This document shows positions 1 through 5,619 of a stretch of 9,972 nt of DNA, piece by piece. The first letter of the stretch is position 1; each line of letters opens with the position of its first letter. The translations under genes and the position numbers were made by a program. The notes below the pieces were generated by a model. It was not told where the DNA came from and made no database searches. It saw only the letters and a list, made by a program, of their open reading frames with translations. The stretch comes from Candidatus Izemoplasma sp. (GTDB taxonomy: Bacteria > Bacillota_I > Bacilli_A > Izemoplasmatales > Izemoplasmataceae): assembly GCA_007116205.1 (NCBI GenBank), contig SKIY01000043.1, positions 1-9,972 on the forward strand, given 5' to 3'.

Positions 1-12
1 ATTTCTAAAGAC

Positions 13-381
13 TCAAGCTAAATCCTCATTTTTCATAAAGGTTTGAAATTCAAGGGTATGCCCTTCAAAATCTTTTACAAAAAAATGATAAATGTGAAAT
101 TTGTTATTGGTTTTTGGTGGGTTGACGACGTCTAATTTACTTTTTAAGTACCCATACATTTTATCAACTTCTGCTTTGTTTTGATATACAAAAGTGATGC
201 AGCTTGCATCATTTTTTTTAGACGGATGATGCGTGCAAAAGCCAATTTTACCGTGATGCTGTAAGCAGTAGATCAAACAAACTCCTTGGTCTTTATATAG
301 TGGTAACCGTAATATATCCCCATAAAAACGTTTAACATTGTCTAAATCATCAACTTTATAAAAATGGATTGCATCTATCAT
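13..381 (-). CDS. VOC-family (glyoxalase/bleomycin-resistance fold) protein, function unknown
   Basis: A 122-residue protein, the usual length for a single-chain VOC (vicinal oxygen chelate) protein with two beta-alpha-beta-beta-beta modules. It opens with an AIHFYKVDDLDNVKRFYGD segment (residues 4-22) typical of the first module, with His6 where the first metal ligand usually lies. It ends with DFEGHTLEFQTF (104-115), where Glu111 fits the usual last metal ligand. Family members include lyases, dioxygenases and drug-binding resistance proteins, and the substrate cannot be read from sequence. The ATG at 381 has a good AAGGAAGG site at 391-398, nine bases away. The stop is TGA. The gene follows deoA and its terminator and may have its own extended -10 element (408-416), so it need not share the role of the upstream operon. 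The fold call is fairly sure; the function is open. Confidence 0.8.
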   Translation of the reverse strand: MIDAIHFYKVDDLDNVKRFYGDILRLPLYKDQGVCLIYCLQHHGKIGFCTHHPSKKNDASCITFVYQNKAEVDKMYGYLKSKLDVVNPPKTNNKFHIYHFFVKDFEGHTLEFQTFMKNEDLA

Positions 382-407
382 CGAATCACACCTTCCTTAT
401 AGGCACT

Positions 408-416
408 ATTTTACCA
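408..416 (-). promoter_or_regulatory. possible extended -10 promoter of the VOC gene
   Basis: On the minus strand this reads TGG followed by TAAAAT, an extended -10 element one base off TATAAT. It lies about 27 bases upstream of the VOC start codon and just after the deoA terminator stem. No convincing -35 hexamer is visible, since that position falls in the terminator hairpin. It would give a leader of about 20 bases containing the AAGGAAGG ribosome site. Confidence 0.35.
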
Positions 417-446
417 TAAAAATAGGAGCAATAATATGCTCCTATT
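413..446 (-). terminator. Rho-independent terminator of the thyA-folA-plsC-deoA unit
   Basis: On the minus strand a perfect 10-bp stem (AATAGGAGCA / TGCTCCTATT, 437-446 and 421-430) with a 6-base loop is followed by a short T-rich tract (TTTATGG). The deoA TAG stop at 442-444 lies inside the first arm, so terminator and gene end overlap. The U-tract is weak, so some readthrough into the VOC gene is possible. Confidence 0.8.
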
Positions 447-1734
447 CAATAATTTCGATAATTAACGGTTTCTTCTCAACCATTTTTTCAGTAATCGCAA
501 ATGCATTTAAGATGGCTTTAATCTCTTCAGTAATATCTTCTTTATTATTGTAAACATAAGCCAACACTTCATCTTTATCGACTTTATCGCCAACTTTTTT
601 ATTTAATACAATTCCAACATCTTGGTCAATCGTATCATCTTTTGTCTCTCGTCCAGCACCAAGTCGCATCGCCGCTAATCCAATGTCTAAAGCATTTAAA
701 CGCTCAACATATCCAGAAAACTCACTTTTAACAGCGATAATACCTTCGGTATGGATATAATCATTAAGATCCGGCATCTGTCCACCTTGTGCTTCAATTA
801 ATGCTTTAAATGTATCGCTTGCCTCTAGTGAAGAAATCCGTTTATCAATCATTTTACGCGCTTCTTTTAAGGTTTCTGTAATCCCTGCATGATGCACTAA
901 ATAACTACCGATTTCCGTACATAATGTTTGCAGATCGCTTGGACCATTCCCTTGTAAAGTACGAACAGCTTCTAAAACTTCTAATTTATTCCCAATCGCA
1001 AAGCCTAGCGGTTCACTCATGTCAGTAATAAAAGCAATCACTTTTTTACCAAAATTTTCACCAATCTTCACCATAAGTTTACTCAAAGCACGCGCATCAT
1101 CTAAGGTCTTCATAAAAGCCCCTTCACCGATTTTTACATCGAGTACAATGACATCCGCACCACTCGCCAGTTTTTTACTCATAATCGAGCTTGCAATGAG
1201 CGGGATACTTGGGACAGTCCCTGTCACATCACGAAGTGCATAAAGCATTTTATCCGCTGGTGCAAGTTCATTCGTTTGTCCTGCAACTGCAATATTAATG
1301 CGGTTCACTTGTTCTACAAATGCATCTGTTGAAAGACTAATATTAAAGCCTGCAATACTTTCTAGCTTATCTAACGTCCCACCAGTATGCCCGAGACCTC
1401 GTCCTGAAAGTTTCGCAAACTTAGCGCCGCACGATGCGACTAACGGCCCTAAAACAAGCGTCGTTTTATCGCCAACACCTCCGGTTGAATGTTTATCAAC
1501 TTTTGTCCCCTCAATAGCCGATAAATCCATGGTTTGACCACTTTTTAATATCGCTTCCGTTAACGATGTTGATTCGTCATCTGTCATGCCGTTAAAATAA
1601 ATCGCCATCAATAAACTACTCATTTGATAATCTGGAATGCGCTCTTTTACATAACCCTCAATTGCATAGGTAATTTCTTTTTTTGATAAGGCCTTTTTAT
1701 CACGTTTCTTTTCAATAATATCGACCATTCTCAT
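442..1734 (-). CDS. deoA/pdp: pyrimidine-nucleoside phosphorylase (thymidine phosphorylase family)
   Basis: Catalyses phosphorolysis of thymidine, deoxyuridine and probably uridine to the base plus (deoxy)ribose-1-phosphate in the cytosol. The 430-residue protein is close to Bacillus/Geobacillus PyNP throughout. Visible features are the phosphate-binding segment KVDKHSTGGVGD (residues 78-89), the family signature KLSGRGLGHTGGTLDKLE (108-125), and the base-contacting residues Arg168, Ser183 and Lys187 in the stretch YALRDVTGTVPSIPLIASS (165-183) and the MSKK that follows. I chose ATG 1734 because the protein then begins MRMVDII like its relatives and has GGAG eight bases upstream. A start at 1779 would add 15 unsupported residues and overlap plsC. 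It begins 16 bases after the plsC stop and is the last gene of the thyA-folA-plsC unit. A broad pyrimidine specificity (Pdp) is more likely than strict thymidine phosphorylase, by resemblance to Bacillus Pdp. Confidence 0.96.
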   Translation of the reverse strand: MRMVDIIEKKRDKKALSKKEITYAIEGYVKERIPDYQMSSLLMAIYFNGMTDDESTSLTEAILKSGQTMDLSAIEGTKVDKHSTGGVGDKTTLVLGPLVASCGAKFAKLSGRGLGHTGGTLDKLESIAGFNISLSTDAFVEQVNRINIAVAGQTNELAPADKMLYALRDVTGTVPSIPLIASSIMSKKLASGADVIVLDVKIGEGAFMKTLDDARALSKLMVKIGENFGKKVIAFITDMSEPLGFAIGNKLEVLEAVRTLQGNGPSDLQTLCTEIGSYLVHHAGITETLKEARKMIDKRISSLEASDTFKALIEAQGGQMPDLNDYIHTEGIIAVKSEFSGYVERLNALDIGLAAMRLGAGRETKDDTIDQDVGIVLNKKVGDKVDKDEVLAYVYNNKEDITEEIKAILNAFAITEKMVEKKPLIIEIIE

Positions 1735-1750
1735 ACCATCATCTCCAATC

Positions 1751-2575
1751 TTATTTAATCGTTGCTTGATAATCATCAAGCTTGTTTTGAATCATGCCCT
1801 TAACATAGTTGCTAAGCGCTATACTATTCATATCCTTATATGTTTCATGCGTTAATAACGGGTGAAAATGCAAATATATTTTTTGTCTTTTAAACGGCCA
1901 CCCTTTAAACACTTTGCTGAAATCATAGATTGTTCCAACTAAAATATCAGCTTGTGGTTTTAAAGCCAACTTAAACGCCCCAGGTTTAAAATCTGTCATG
2001 GTATTAGAAAAGGTCCGTTTCCCTTCCGGAAAAATCGCCATCGGAATCCCTTGTTTATAAAGTCTAATGCCTTTAATAATACTTTCTGCAGCACTACGAT
2101 CTGCTTCACGGGCAATTGGGACATTCCCAAGTACTTTAATCCAATGTCCTAAAACAAACCAATCAAACGAATCTGCTTTGGCAATAAAATTTAAAGGATG
2201 CTCTTTTAAAACAGGCTTGATAGCCATAATATCATAGTTTTCTTGATGATTGCAAACAAAAATAAACGATTCACCCTTTTTAGGGATATGTTCGCTGCCT
2301 GTTACAACCAGTTTGACATTCATTAAATGGAATGCTAAACGTAAAATACTGTTTATAAATTTATGGTGACGCATATTATGTGGGTTGACTTCTTTAATAA
2401 ATCTGCCATATGTTGCAAGAAAAATTAAAAACACCACAAATACTAATGCCATATTTACGATGATACTAAGTAAAACAAAAAGTATGTTGATCCATTCTAG
2501 TGTATAAAACGAAAAATAATATACCGAAAAAATAGAACCTAGAAAAGTTAACAAAACATAAATTAAACTTGCCAC
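1751..2575 (-). CDS. plsC: 1-acyl-sn-glycerol-3-phosphate acyltransferase (PlsC family)
   Basis: Probable membrane enzyme that acylates lysophosphatidate to phosphatidate in phospholipid synthesis. The 274-residue protein has two hydrophobic N-terminal segments (about 3-22 and 30-56), then the acyltransferase domain. Motif I is NHQENYD (109-115, catalytic His110 and Asp115), the motif II region is GNVPIAREADR (150-160), motif III is FPEGKR (182-187) and motif IV lies around VGTIYDF (213-219). Motif III has Lys where the textbook FPEGTR has Thr; other PlsC-like proteins vary here, so activity is still expected. The start is GTG at 2575, with AGGAAG seven bases upstream. The nearby ATG at 2580 is out of frame and stops within five codons. 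It lies four bases after the folA stop and 16 bases before deoA, so it is surely co-transcribed with the nucleotide genes. The exact lyso-acceptor is inferred from the family. Confidence 0.9.
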   Translation of the reverse strand: MASLIYVLLTFLGSIFSVYYFSFYTLEWINILFVLLSIIVNMALVFVVFLIFLATYGRFIKEVNPHNMRHHKFINSILRLAFHLMNVKLVVTGSEHIPKKGESFIFVCNHQENYDIMAIKPVLKEHPLNFIAKADSFDWFVLGHWIKVLGNVPIAREADRSAAESIIKGIRLYKQGIPMAIFPEGKRTFSNTMTDFKPGAFKLALKPQADILVGTIYDFSKVFKGWPFKRQKIYLHFHPLLTHETYKDMNSIALSNYVKGMIQNKLDDYQATIK

Positions 2576-2579
2576 ACCA

Positions 2580-3053
2580 TCACTTCCTTTCGTAAATTGC
2601 GAATGTTAATGCAGCATGTTCATCATGATATATCCGTTCATACTTTGAAAAATCTACATACGGGAATACAGTATCGCCCTCATAACGTCCATTCACATGC
2701 GTAATATATAGTTTTTTTGCATACGGCAAAGCCATCGTATAAATCTCTTTCCCGCCAATAACAAATATTTCTTCGTCACTATATTGATTTGTATCTAAAA
2801 AATGTTCAAAATCATGGATAAAGGTAACGCCTTCATCACTTAATTTTTGTCGCGTCACAACAATGTTTTCTCGGTCTGGCAAAGGTTTGTTTAATGAAGC
2901 GACAATAGAATCATACGTTTTTCTCCCCATGACACATGTATGGTGTAAGGTGATTTTTTTAAAGTACGCCAAGTCTTCTTTAAAATGCCATGGCAAAGCA
3001 CCATCACGACCGATGGTTCGCGCTTCATCATAAGCCACAATAATCGAAATCAT
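2580..3053 (-). CDS. folA: dihydrofolate reductase
   Basis: Reduces dihydrofolate to tetrahydrofolate with NADPH, regenerating the cofactor oxidised by thymidylate synthase, whose gene lies just upstream. The 157-residue length is normal for bacterial DHFR. Visible features are Ala7, the LPW at 20-22, the catalytic acid Asp27 at the same number as in E. coli, MGRKTY (42-47) in the NADPH/folate region, an Arg in PLPDRENIVVTR (57-68) for the glutamate tail, and the VIGGKEIY (98-105) nucleotide loop. Tyr105 sits at the position of S. aureus Phe98, where Tyr weakens trimethoprim binding; E. coli DHFR has Tyr there and is sensitive, so resistance should not be inferred. The start ATG overlaps the thyA TAA by one base (TAATG), a translationally coupled arrangement, with AAAGGTG upstream. 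The stop is TGA. Confidence 0.97.
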   Translation of the reverse strand: MISIIVAYDEARTIGRDGALPWHFKEDLAYFKKITLHHTCVMGRKTYDSIVASLNKPLPDRENIVVTRQKLSDEGVTFIHDFEHFLDTNQYSDEEIFVIGGKEIYTMALPYAKKLYITHVNGRYEGDTVFPYVDFSKYERIYHDEHAALTFAIYERK

Positions 3054-3919
3054 TACACACTCACCTTTCCTTTCAAGGCTGGATGTGGGGTATATCCTTC
3101 TAAACGAAAATCTTCATATGTAAAACTAAAAATATCCTTTACCTTTGGATTAATAATCATTTGAGGTAAAGCTTTAGGCGCTCTAGATAACTGTGTTTTA
3201 ACTTGTTCTAAATGATTATCATAAATATGTGCATCGCCAATCGTATGAACAAATTCACCGACATCTAAGTTCAAAACCTGTGCCATCATCATTGTCAATA
3301 AGCTATAGCTAGCTATATTAAAAGGTACCCCTAAAAATGCATCGGCACTGCGCTGATATAACTGACAACTTAATTTATTGTCATTGATATAAAATTGAAA
3401 CATCATATGACATGGTGGTAAAGCCATTTCATGGGTGCGCAATGGGTTCCAACTATTGACAATTAAACGCCGTGAAAATGGATTTCTTTTCGCTTCGTCA
3501 ATGACAGCTTGTAGCTGATCGACGCCTTCATAATCACGCCATTGACGCCCATAAACAGGCCCTAAATCACCATGCTTATGCGCAAACGCTTCATCGATTT
3601 TAATTTTTTCCACAAAAGCTTCTAAGCTTTCTCCCTGGAATTCATCACTTTTTTTATAGCGTTCATACGGCCATTCATTCCAAATTCTTACATTGTTTAA
3701 AACCAAAGGCCGAATATTTGTTTCGCCTTTAATAAACCATAACAGTTCATAGATAACACTTTTTAAATGGACTTTTTTTGTCGTTAATAAAGGGAATCCT
3801 TTTTGTAGATCAAAACGCATCTGATACCCAAATGTAGAAATAGTCCCTGTACTTGTACGATCTTCTTTTCGTGTTCCAGTATCTAAAATATGTTTTAAAA
3901 AGGTAAGATATTGTTCCAT
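3053..3919 (-). CDS. thyA: thymidylate synthase (ThyA type)
   Basis: Makes dTMP from dUMP using methylene-tetrahydrofolate, releasing dihydrofolate for FolA. The 288-residue protein has the full family pattern: Arg21 in the RKEDRTSTGT opening (17-26), the GPVYGRQWRDY core (120-130), catalytic Cys170 in ALPPCHMMFQFY (166-177), QRSADAFLGVPFNIASY (189-205) for dUMP binding, and GDAHIYDNH (228-236). It carries a modest insert around residues 88-116, between the short E. coli form and the long Lactobacillus form. I chose ATG 3919 because residues then begin MEQYLTFLKHIL as in relatives, with GGGGTGG upstream. The frame stays open to 4009, but those 30 codons would cross the promoter. First gene of a unit with folA, plsC and deoA. 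Confidence 0.97.
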   Translation of the reverse strand: MEQYLTFLKHILDTGTRKEDRTSTGTISTFGYQMRFDLQKGFPLLTTKKVHLKSVIYELLWFIKGETNIRPLVLNNVRIWNEWPYERYKKSDEFQGESLEAFVEKIKIDEAFAHKHGDLGPVYGRQWRDYEGVDQLQAVIDEAKRNPFSRRLIVNSWNPLRTHEMALPPCHMMFQFYINDNKLSCQLYQRSADAFLGVPFNIASYSLLTMMMAQVLNLDVGEFVHTIGDAHIYDNHLEQVKTQLSRAPKALPQMIINPKVKDIFSFTYEDFRLEGYTPHPALKGKVSV

Positions 3920-3943
3920 GTCGCCACCCCACTTTGTGAGACT

Positions 3944-3952
3944 ATTATACCA
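3944..3952 (-). promoter_or_regulatory. extended -10 promoter of thyA-folA-plsC-deoA
   Basis: On the minus strand this reads TGG followed by a perfect TATAAT, that is, a consensus extended -10 element. It is 24 bases upstream of the thyA ATG, giving a leader of roughly 18 bases holding only the ribosome site. No good -35 lies at 17 bases; a TTGAAA occurs at only 14 bases spacing. It sits just downstream of the ssb terminator, so it should start the four-gene unit on its own. Confidence 0.75.
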
Positions 3953-3980
3953 TAGGTTCAATCTTTCAACTACCTTCAAA

Positions 3981-4029
3981 GATAAAAAAGCGACCGTTAC
4001 AAAAAACATATGCGTTTTTTGTAACGGTC
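3981..4029 (-). terminator. Rho-independent terminator of ssb
   Basis: A perfect 16-bp inverted repeat (3992-4007 and 4014-4029, core GACCGTTAC with an A/T run) with a 6-base loop is followed on the minus strand by GCTTTTTTATC. It begins 19 bases after the ssb stop and separates ssb from the thyA promoter. No T-run follows on the plus strand, so it works for the minus strand only. Confidence 0.9.
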
Positions 4030-4047
4030 TTAGGAAGGGAGAATCTG

Positions 4048-4398
4048 TTATGCACTTTTTTCTGAATCATTTTTGTTGCTGTGATTAATAAACGTAACTT
4101 TTTCAGCGATGACTTCAGGGTAGGAGAATGATTTATCTTCACCATACTCAAACGTTCTTTGTGAAAGCCTTGCTTTAACACCGATCGTAGACCCTTTTTT
4201 ACAATACTGCACAGTATTTTCAGCGATACCACTCCATAATGTGCAGCGAATAAAATCAGTGTCATACGTCCCTGTTTCTGCATTTTTATAACTGCGTTGT
4301 AATGCTAATGTAATCGTTGTTACACTTTTACCACTCTCTAAAACTTTTAACTCTGGATCAAATACTAATCGTCCTACTAAAATCACCTGATTTACCAT
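4048..4398 (-). CDS. ssb: single-stranded DNA-binding protein, SsbB-like paralogue
   Basis: OB-fold protein that coats single-stranded DNA. The 116 residues begin MVNQVILVGRLVFDPEL (1-17), with aromatic and basic DNA-contact positions such as Trp55 in RCTLWSGIAENT (51-62). The stretch AENTVQYCKKGSTIGV (59-74) resembles B. subtilis SsbB more than the replication SSB. The protein ends NDSEKSA, without the long linker and acidic Asp-rich/Phe tip that replication SSBs use to recruit partners. It also stands alone, not between rpsF and rpsR. Both points suggest the accessory form that in B. subtilis serves DNA uptake; that role here is inference. The ATG at 4398 has AAAGGAG six bases upstream. It has its own promoter (4421-4449) and terminator. 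Confidence 0.9.
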   Translation of the reverse strand: MVNQVILVGRLVFDPELKVLESGKSVTTITLALQRSYKNAETGTYDTDFIRCTLWSGIAENTVQYCKKGSTIGVKARLSQRTFEYGEDKSFSYPEVIAEKVTFINHSNKNDSEKSA

Positions 4399-4420
4399 AT
4401 AAACGCTCCTTTTTGTTTAT

Positions 4421-4449
4421 AATTTAGCACAACAGTCTCACTGCGTCAC
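4421..4449 (-). promoter_or_regulatory. probable sigma-A promoter of ssb
   Basis: On the minus strand GTGACG (4444-4449) and TAAATT (4421-4426) are separated by 17 bases; each matches four of six consensus bases. Transcription would start about 16 bases before the ssb ATG. The GTGACG is part of a repeated element (see 4444-4482), so this promoter may be regulated. Confidence 0.5.
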
Positions 4450-4482
4450 TTTACCTAAAAACGCTATTTCGTCACCTTTTAC
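4444..4482 (-). repeat. pair of GTAAA(AG)GTGACG direct repeats upstream of ssb
   Basis: On the minus strand GTAAAAGGTGACG (4470-4482) recurs as GTAAAGTGACG (4444-4454), with the shared GTGACG ends 26 bases apart, about two and a half helical turns. The second copy includes the predicted -35 of ssb. The position fits an activator or repressor site, but no known regulator is recognised and two short AT-rich copies could be chance. Confidence 0.35.
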
Positions 4483-4556
4483 GTATTATTTGATAAATAA
4501 ACCGCGATTATTCAGTAAATCCAACCCAATAAGGTAATATATCGCTTAAGTTGCTT

Positions 4557-4605
4557 AAATTTTACTGTTATCGTAAAGTTTAAAATAAATATGCGTTTTC
4601 AAAAC
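4557..4605. promoter_or_regulatory. small dyads upstream of the hydrolase promoter
   Basis: In the 263-base divergent gap between ssb and the hydrolase there is an inverted repeat AAATTTTAC/GTAAAGTTT (4557-4565, 4573-4581; eight of nine complementary) and a shorter GTTTTCAAAAC palindrome (4595-4605) abutting the hydrolase -35. They could be operator sites or chance in AT-rich DNA. Apart from the two promoters and the repeat near ssb, I see no RNA gene or other element in this gap. Confidence 0.25.
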
Positions 4606-4634
4606 TTAATATCATAAATAATTTATGCTATAAT
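4606..4634 (+). promoter_or_regulatory. sigma-A promoter of the hydrolase gene
   Basis: TTAATA (4606-4611, four of six matches) and a perfect TATAAT (4629-4634) are 17 bases apart, with TG one base before the -10 (extended -10). The start site would be near 4641, just before the GGGGAGGG ribosome site at 4648-4655. Confidence 0.7.
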
Positions 4635-4661
4635 ATAAAGCAGTAATGGGGAGGGATAACA

Positions 4662-5591
4662 TTGGAAACAGGATCTATTCAAGATGCTTATGGGTATGAT
4701 TTACATTATCTAATCTTTAAACCTGATGAAACACCAGTTGGGTTGATTCAAGTTGTCCATGGCTTAGGCGAACACAGTGGTCGTTATTTAGAACTTTGTA
4801 CTTACTTAAAAGACGCAGGCTTTTACGTTATTATTCACGACCAACACGGCCACGGAAAGAGCACCATCTATGATGACCGCATACATATTGCTGATTACGA
4901 TGGCCATCATATGCTTGTTGATGGCTTAAAAAGTGTGCGGAATATTTTACGCAATGAATATCCACAGCTACCAATGTTTGCGATTGGACATTCTTTAGGC
5001 TCGTTCGTGATTCGCGCCGCGATGACAACTGAAAAAGATTTATACGAAGGAACCATATTTATCGGATCACCTAAAGTAAGTGCATTTAAACTCGGTTTAA
5101 TGCGATCATTCGCAAAAAGCATTAAAAAAATTAAATCGCCAAATCATATTAGCGAACGTTTTTCTAAACTAATTCAAGACGCACCATATCGCTCGATGCG
5201 TAAAAATGGACTTATAAACGAACGGTTTGAGTGGGTCACTTCTGACACTGATAAACAACGTGAATACAAAAACGATCCCCTCACTGGATTTCGTCCAACG
5301 ATTGCGATGCAACTCGATATTATTAATTTAATCAAAATGGGCCAAAACAAAAACACCATAAAACACCATGCTTCAAGCCAGCTTATTACGATTTTATGTG
5401 GCGACGAAGACGCTATGTGTGATTATGGTGAAGGTATTAAAAAACTGCATAATTTTTATGTTAATGTTGGCTTTAGCAACGTCTCTTTTAAAGTGTATGC
5501 CAATGCCAGACACGAACTATTAAATGAAACCATTCGAGAAAAAGTAATGAAAGACATATTACAACAGCTTAAAGCAACCGTTACGCCATAA
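4662..5591 (+). CDS. alpha/beta hydrolase, monoacylglycerol lipase / lysophospholipase-like (serine aminopeptidase S33 family)
   Basis: A 309-residue soluble esterase/lipase-type protein with no signal peptide or membrane segment. The oxyanion region is VVHGLGEHSGRY (31-42). The nucleophile elbow is GHSLGS (109-114) with Ser111. Asp250 in GDEDAMCDYG (247-256) and His284 in NARHE (281-285) complete the triad. The cap region (about 135-235) is basic and typical of this subfamily. Family members release fatty acids from monoacylglycerols or lysophospholipids; the true substrate is unknown. The start is TTG at 4662, six bases after GGGGAGGG, since no in-frame ATG lies nearby and the protein then begins at the usual point. 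It is the only plus-strand gene here, with its own promoter and a terminator shared with the convergent M16 gene. Confidence 0.88.
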   Translation: METGSIQDAYGYDLHYLIFKPDETPVGLIQVVHGLGEHSGRYLELCTYLKDAGFYVIIHDQHGHGKSTIYDDRIHIADYDGHHMLVDGLKSVRNILRNEYPQLPMFAIGHSLGSFVIRAAMTTEKDLYEGTIFIGSPKVSAFKLGLMRSFAKSIKKIKSPNHISERFSKLIQDAPYRSMRKNGLINERFEWVTSDTDKQREYKNDPLTGFRPTIAMQLDIINLIKMGQNKNTIKHHASSQLITILCGDEDAMCDYGEGIKKLHNFYVNVGFSNVSFKVYANARHELLNETIREKVMKDILQQLKATVTP

Positions 5592-5619
5592 AAAAATCAG
5601 CTTAATCGCTGATTTTTTT
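5590..5619. terminator. bidirectional terminator between convergent hydrolase and ymfH-like genes
   Basis: A perfect 12-bp inverted repeat (5590-5601 and 5608-5619, AAAAAAATCAGC and its complement) with a 6-base loop. Each strand has GC-containing pairs followed by a run of at least seven T. The TAA of the hydrolase overlaps its left edge, and the last codons and TAA of the M16 gene (stop 5602-5604) lie inside the right arm and loop. Confidence 0.92.

Noticed and set aside
1019..1537. Plus-strand open frames opposite deoA
   Set aside because: Antisense shadows of a conserved gene with no promoter or ribosome site and no recognisable domains.
1735..1779. Fifteen-residue extension of the pyrimidine phosphorylase
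   Set aside because: It overlaps the plsC end by 29 bases; relatives start MRMVDII, and GGAG lies at the right distance from ATG 1734.
2734..2760. Trimethoprim-resistant DHFR suggested by Tyr105
   Set aside because: Tyr at this position is natural in the sensitive E. coli enzyme, so it does not indicate resistance by itself.
3920..4009. In-frame 30-residue N-terminal extension of thymidylate synthase
   Set aside because: It would span the extended -10 promoter and run into the ssb terminator, has no ribosome site, and is absent from the family; ATG 3919 fits length and site.
3966..4283. Open frame of 105 codons across ssb and its terminator on the minus strand
   Set aside because: Another frame of the ssb gene; basic, low-complexity translation without family resemblance, and it crosses a strong terminator.
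4399..4661. Riboswitch, small RNA or ComK-controlled site in the ssb/hydrolase gap
   Set aside because: No long structured leader precedes either gene (both predicted leaders are about 15-20 bases), and AAAA/TTTT spacing only partly matches a ComK box.
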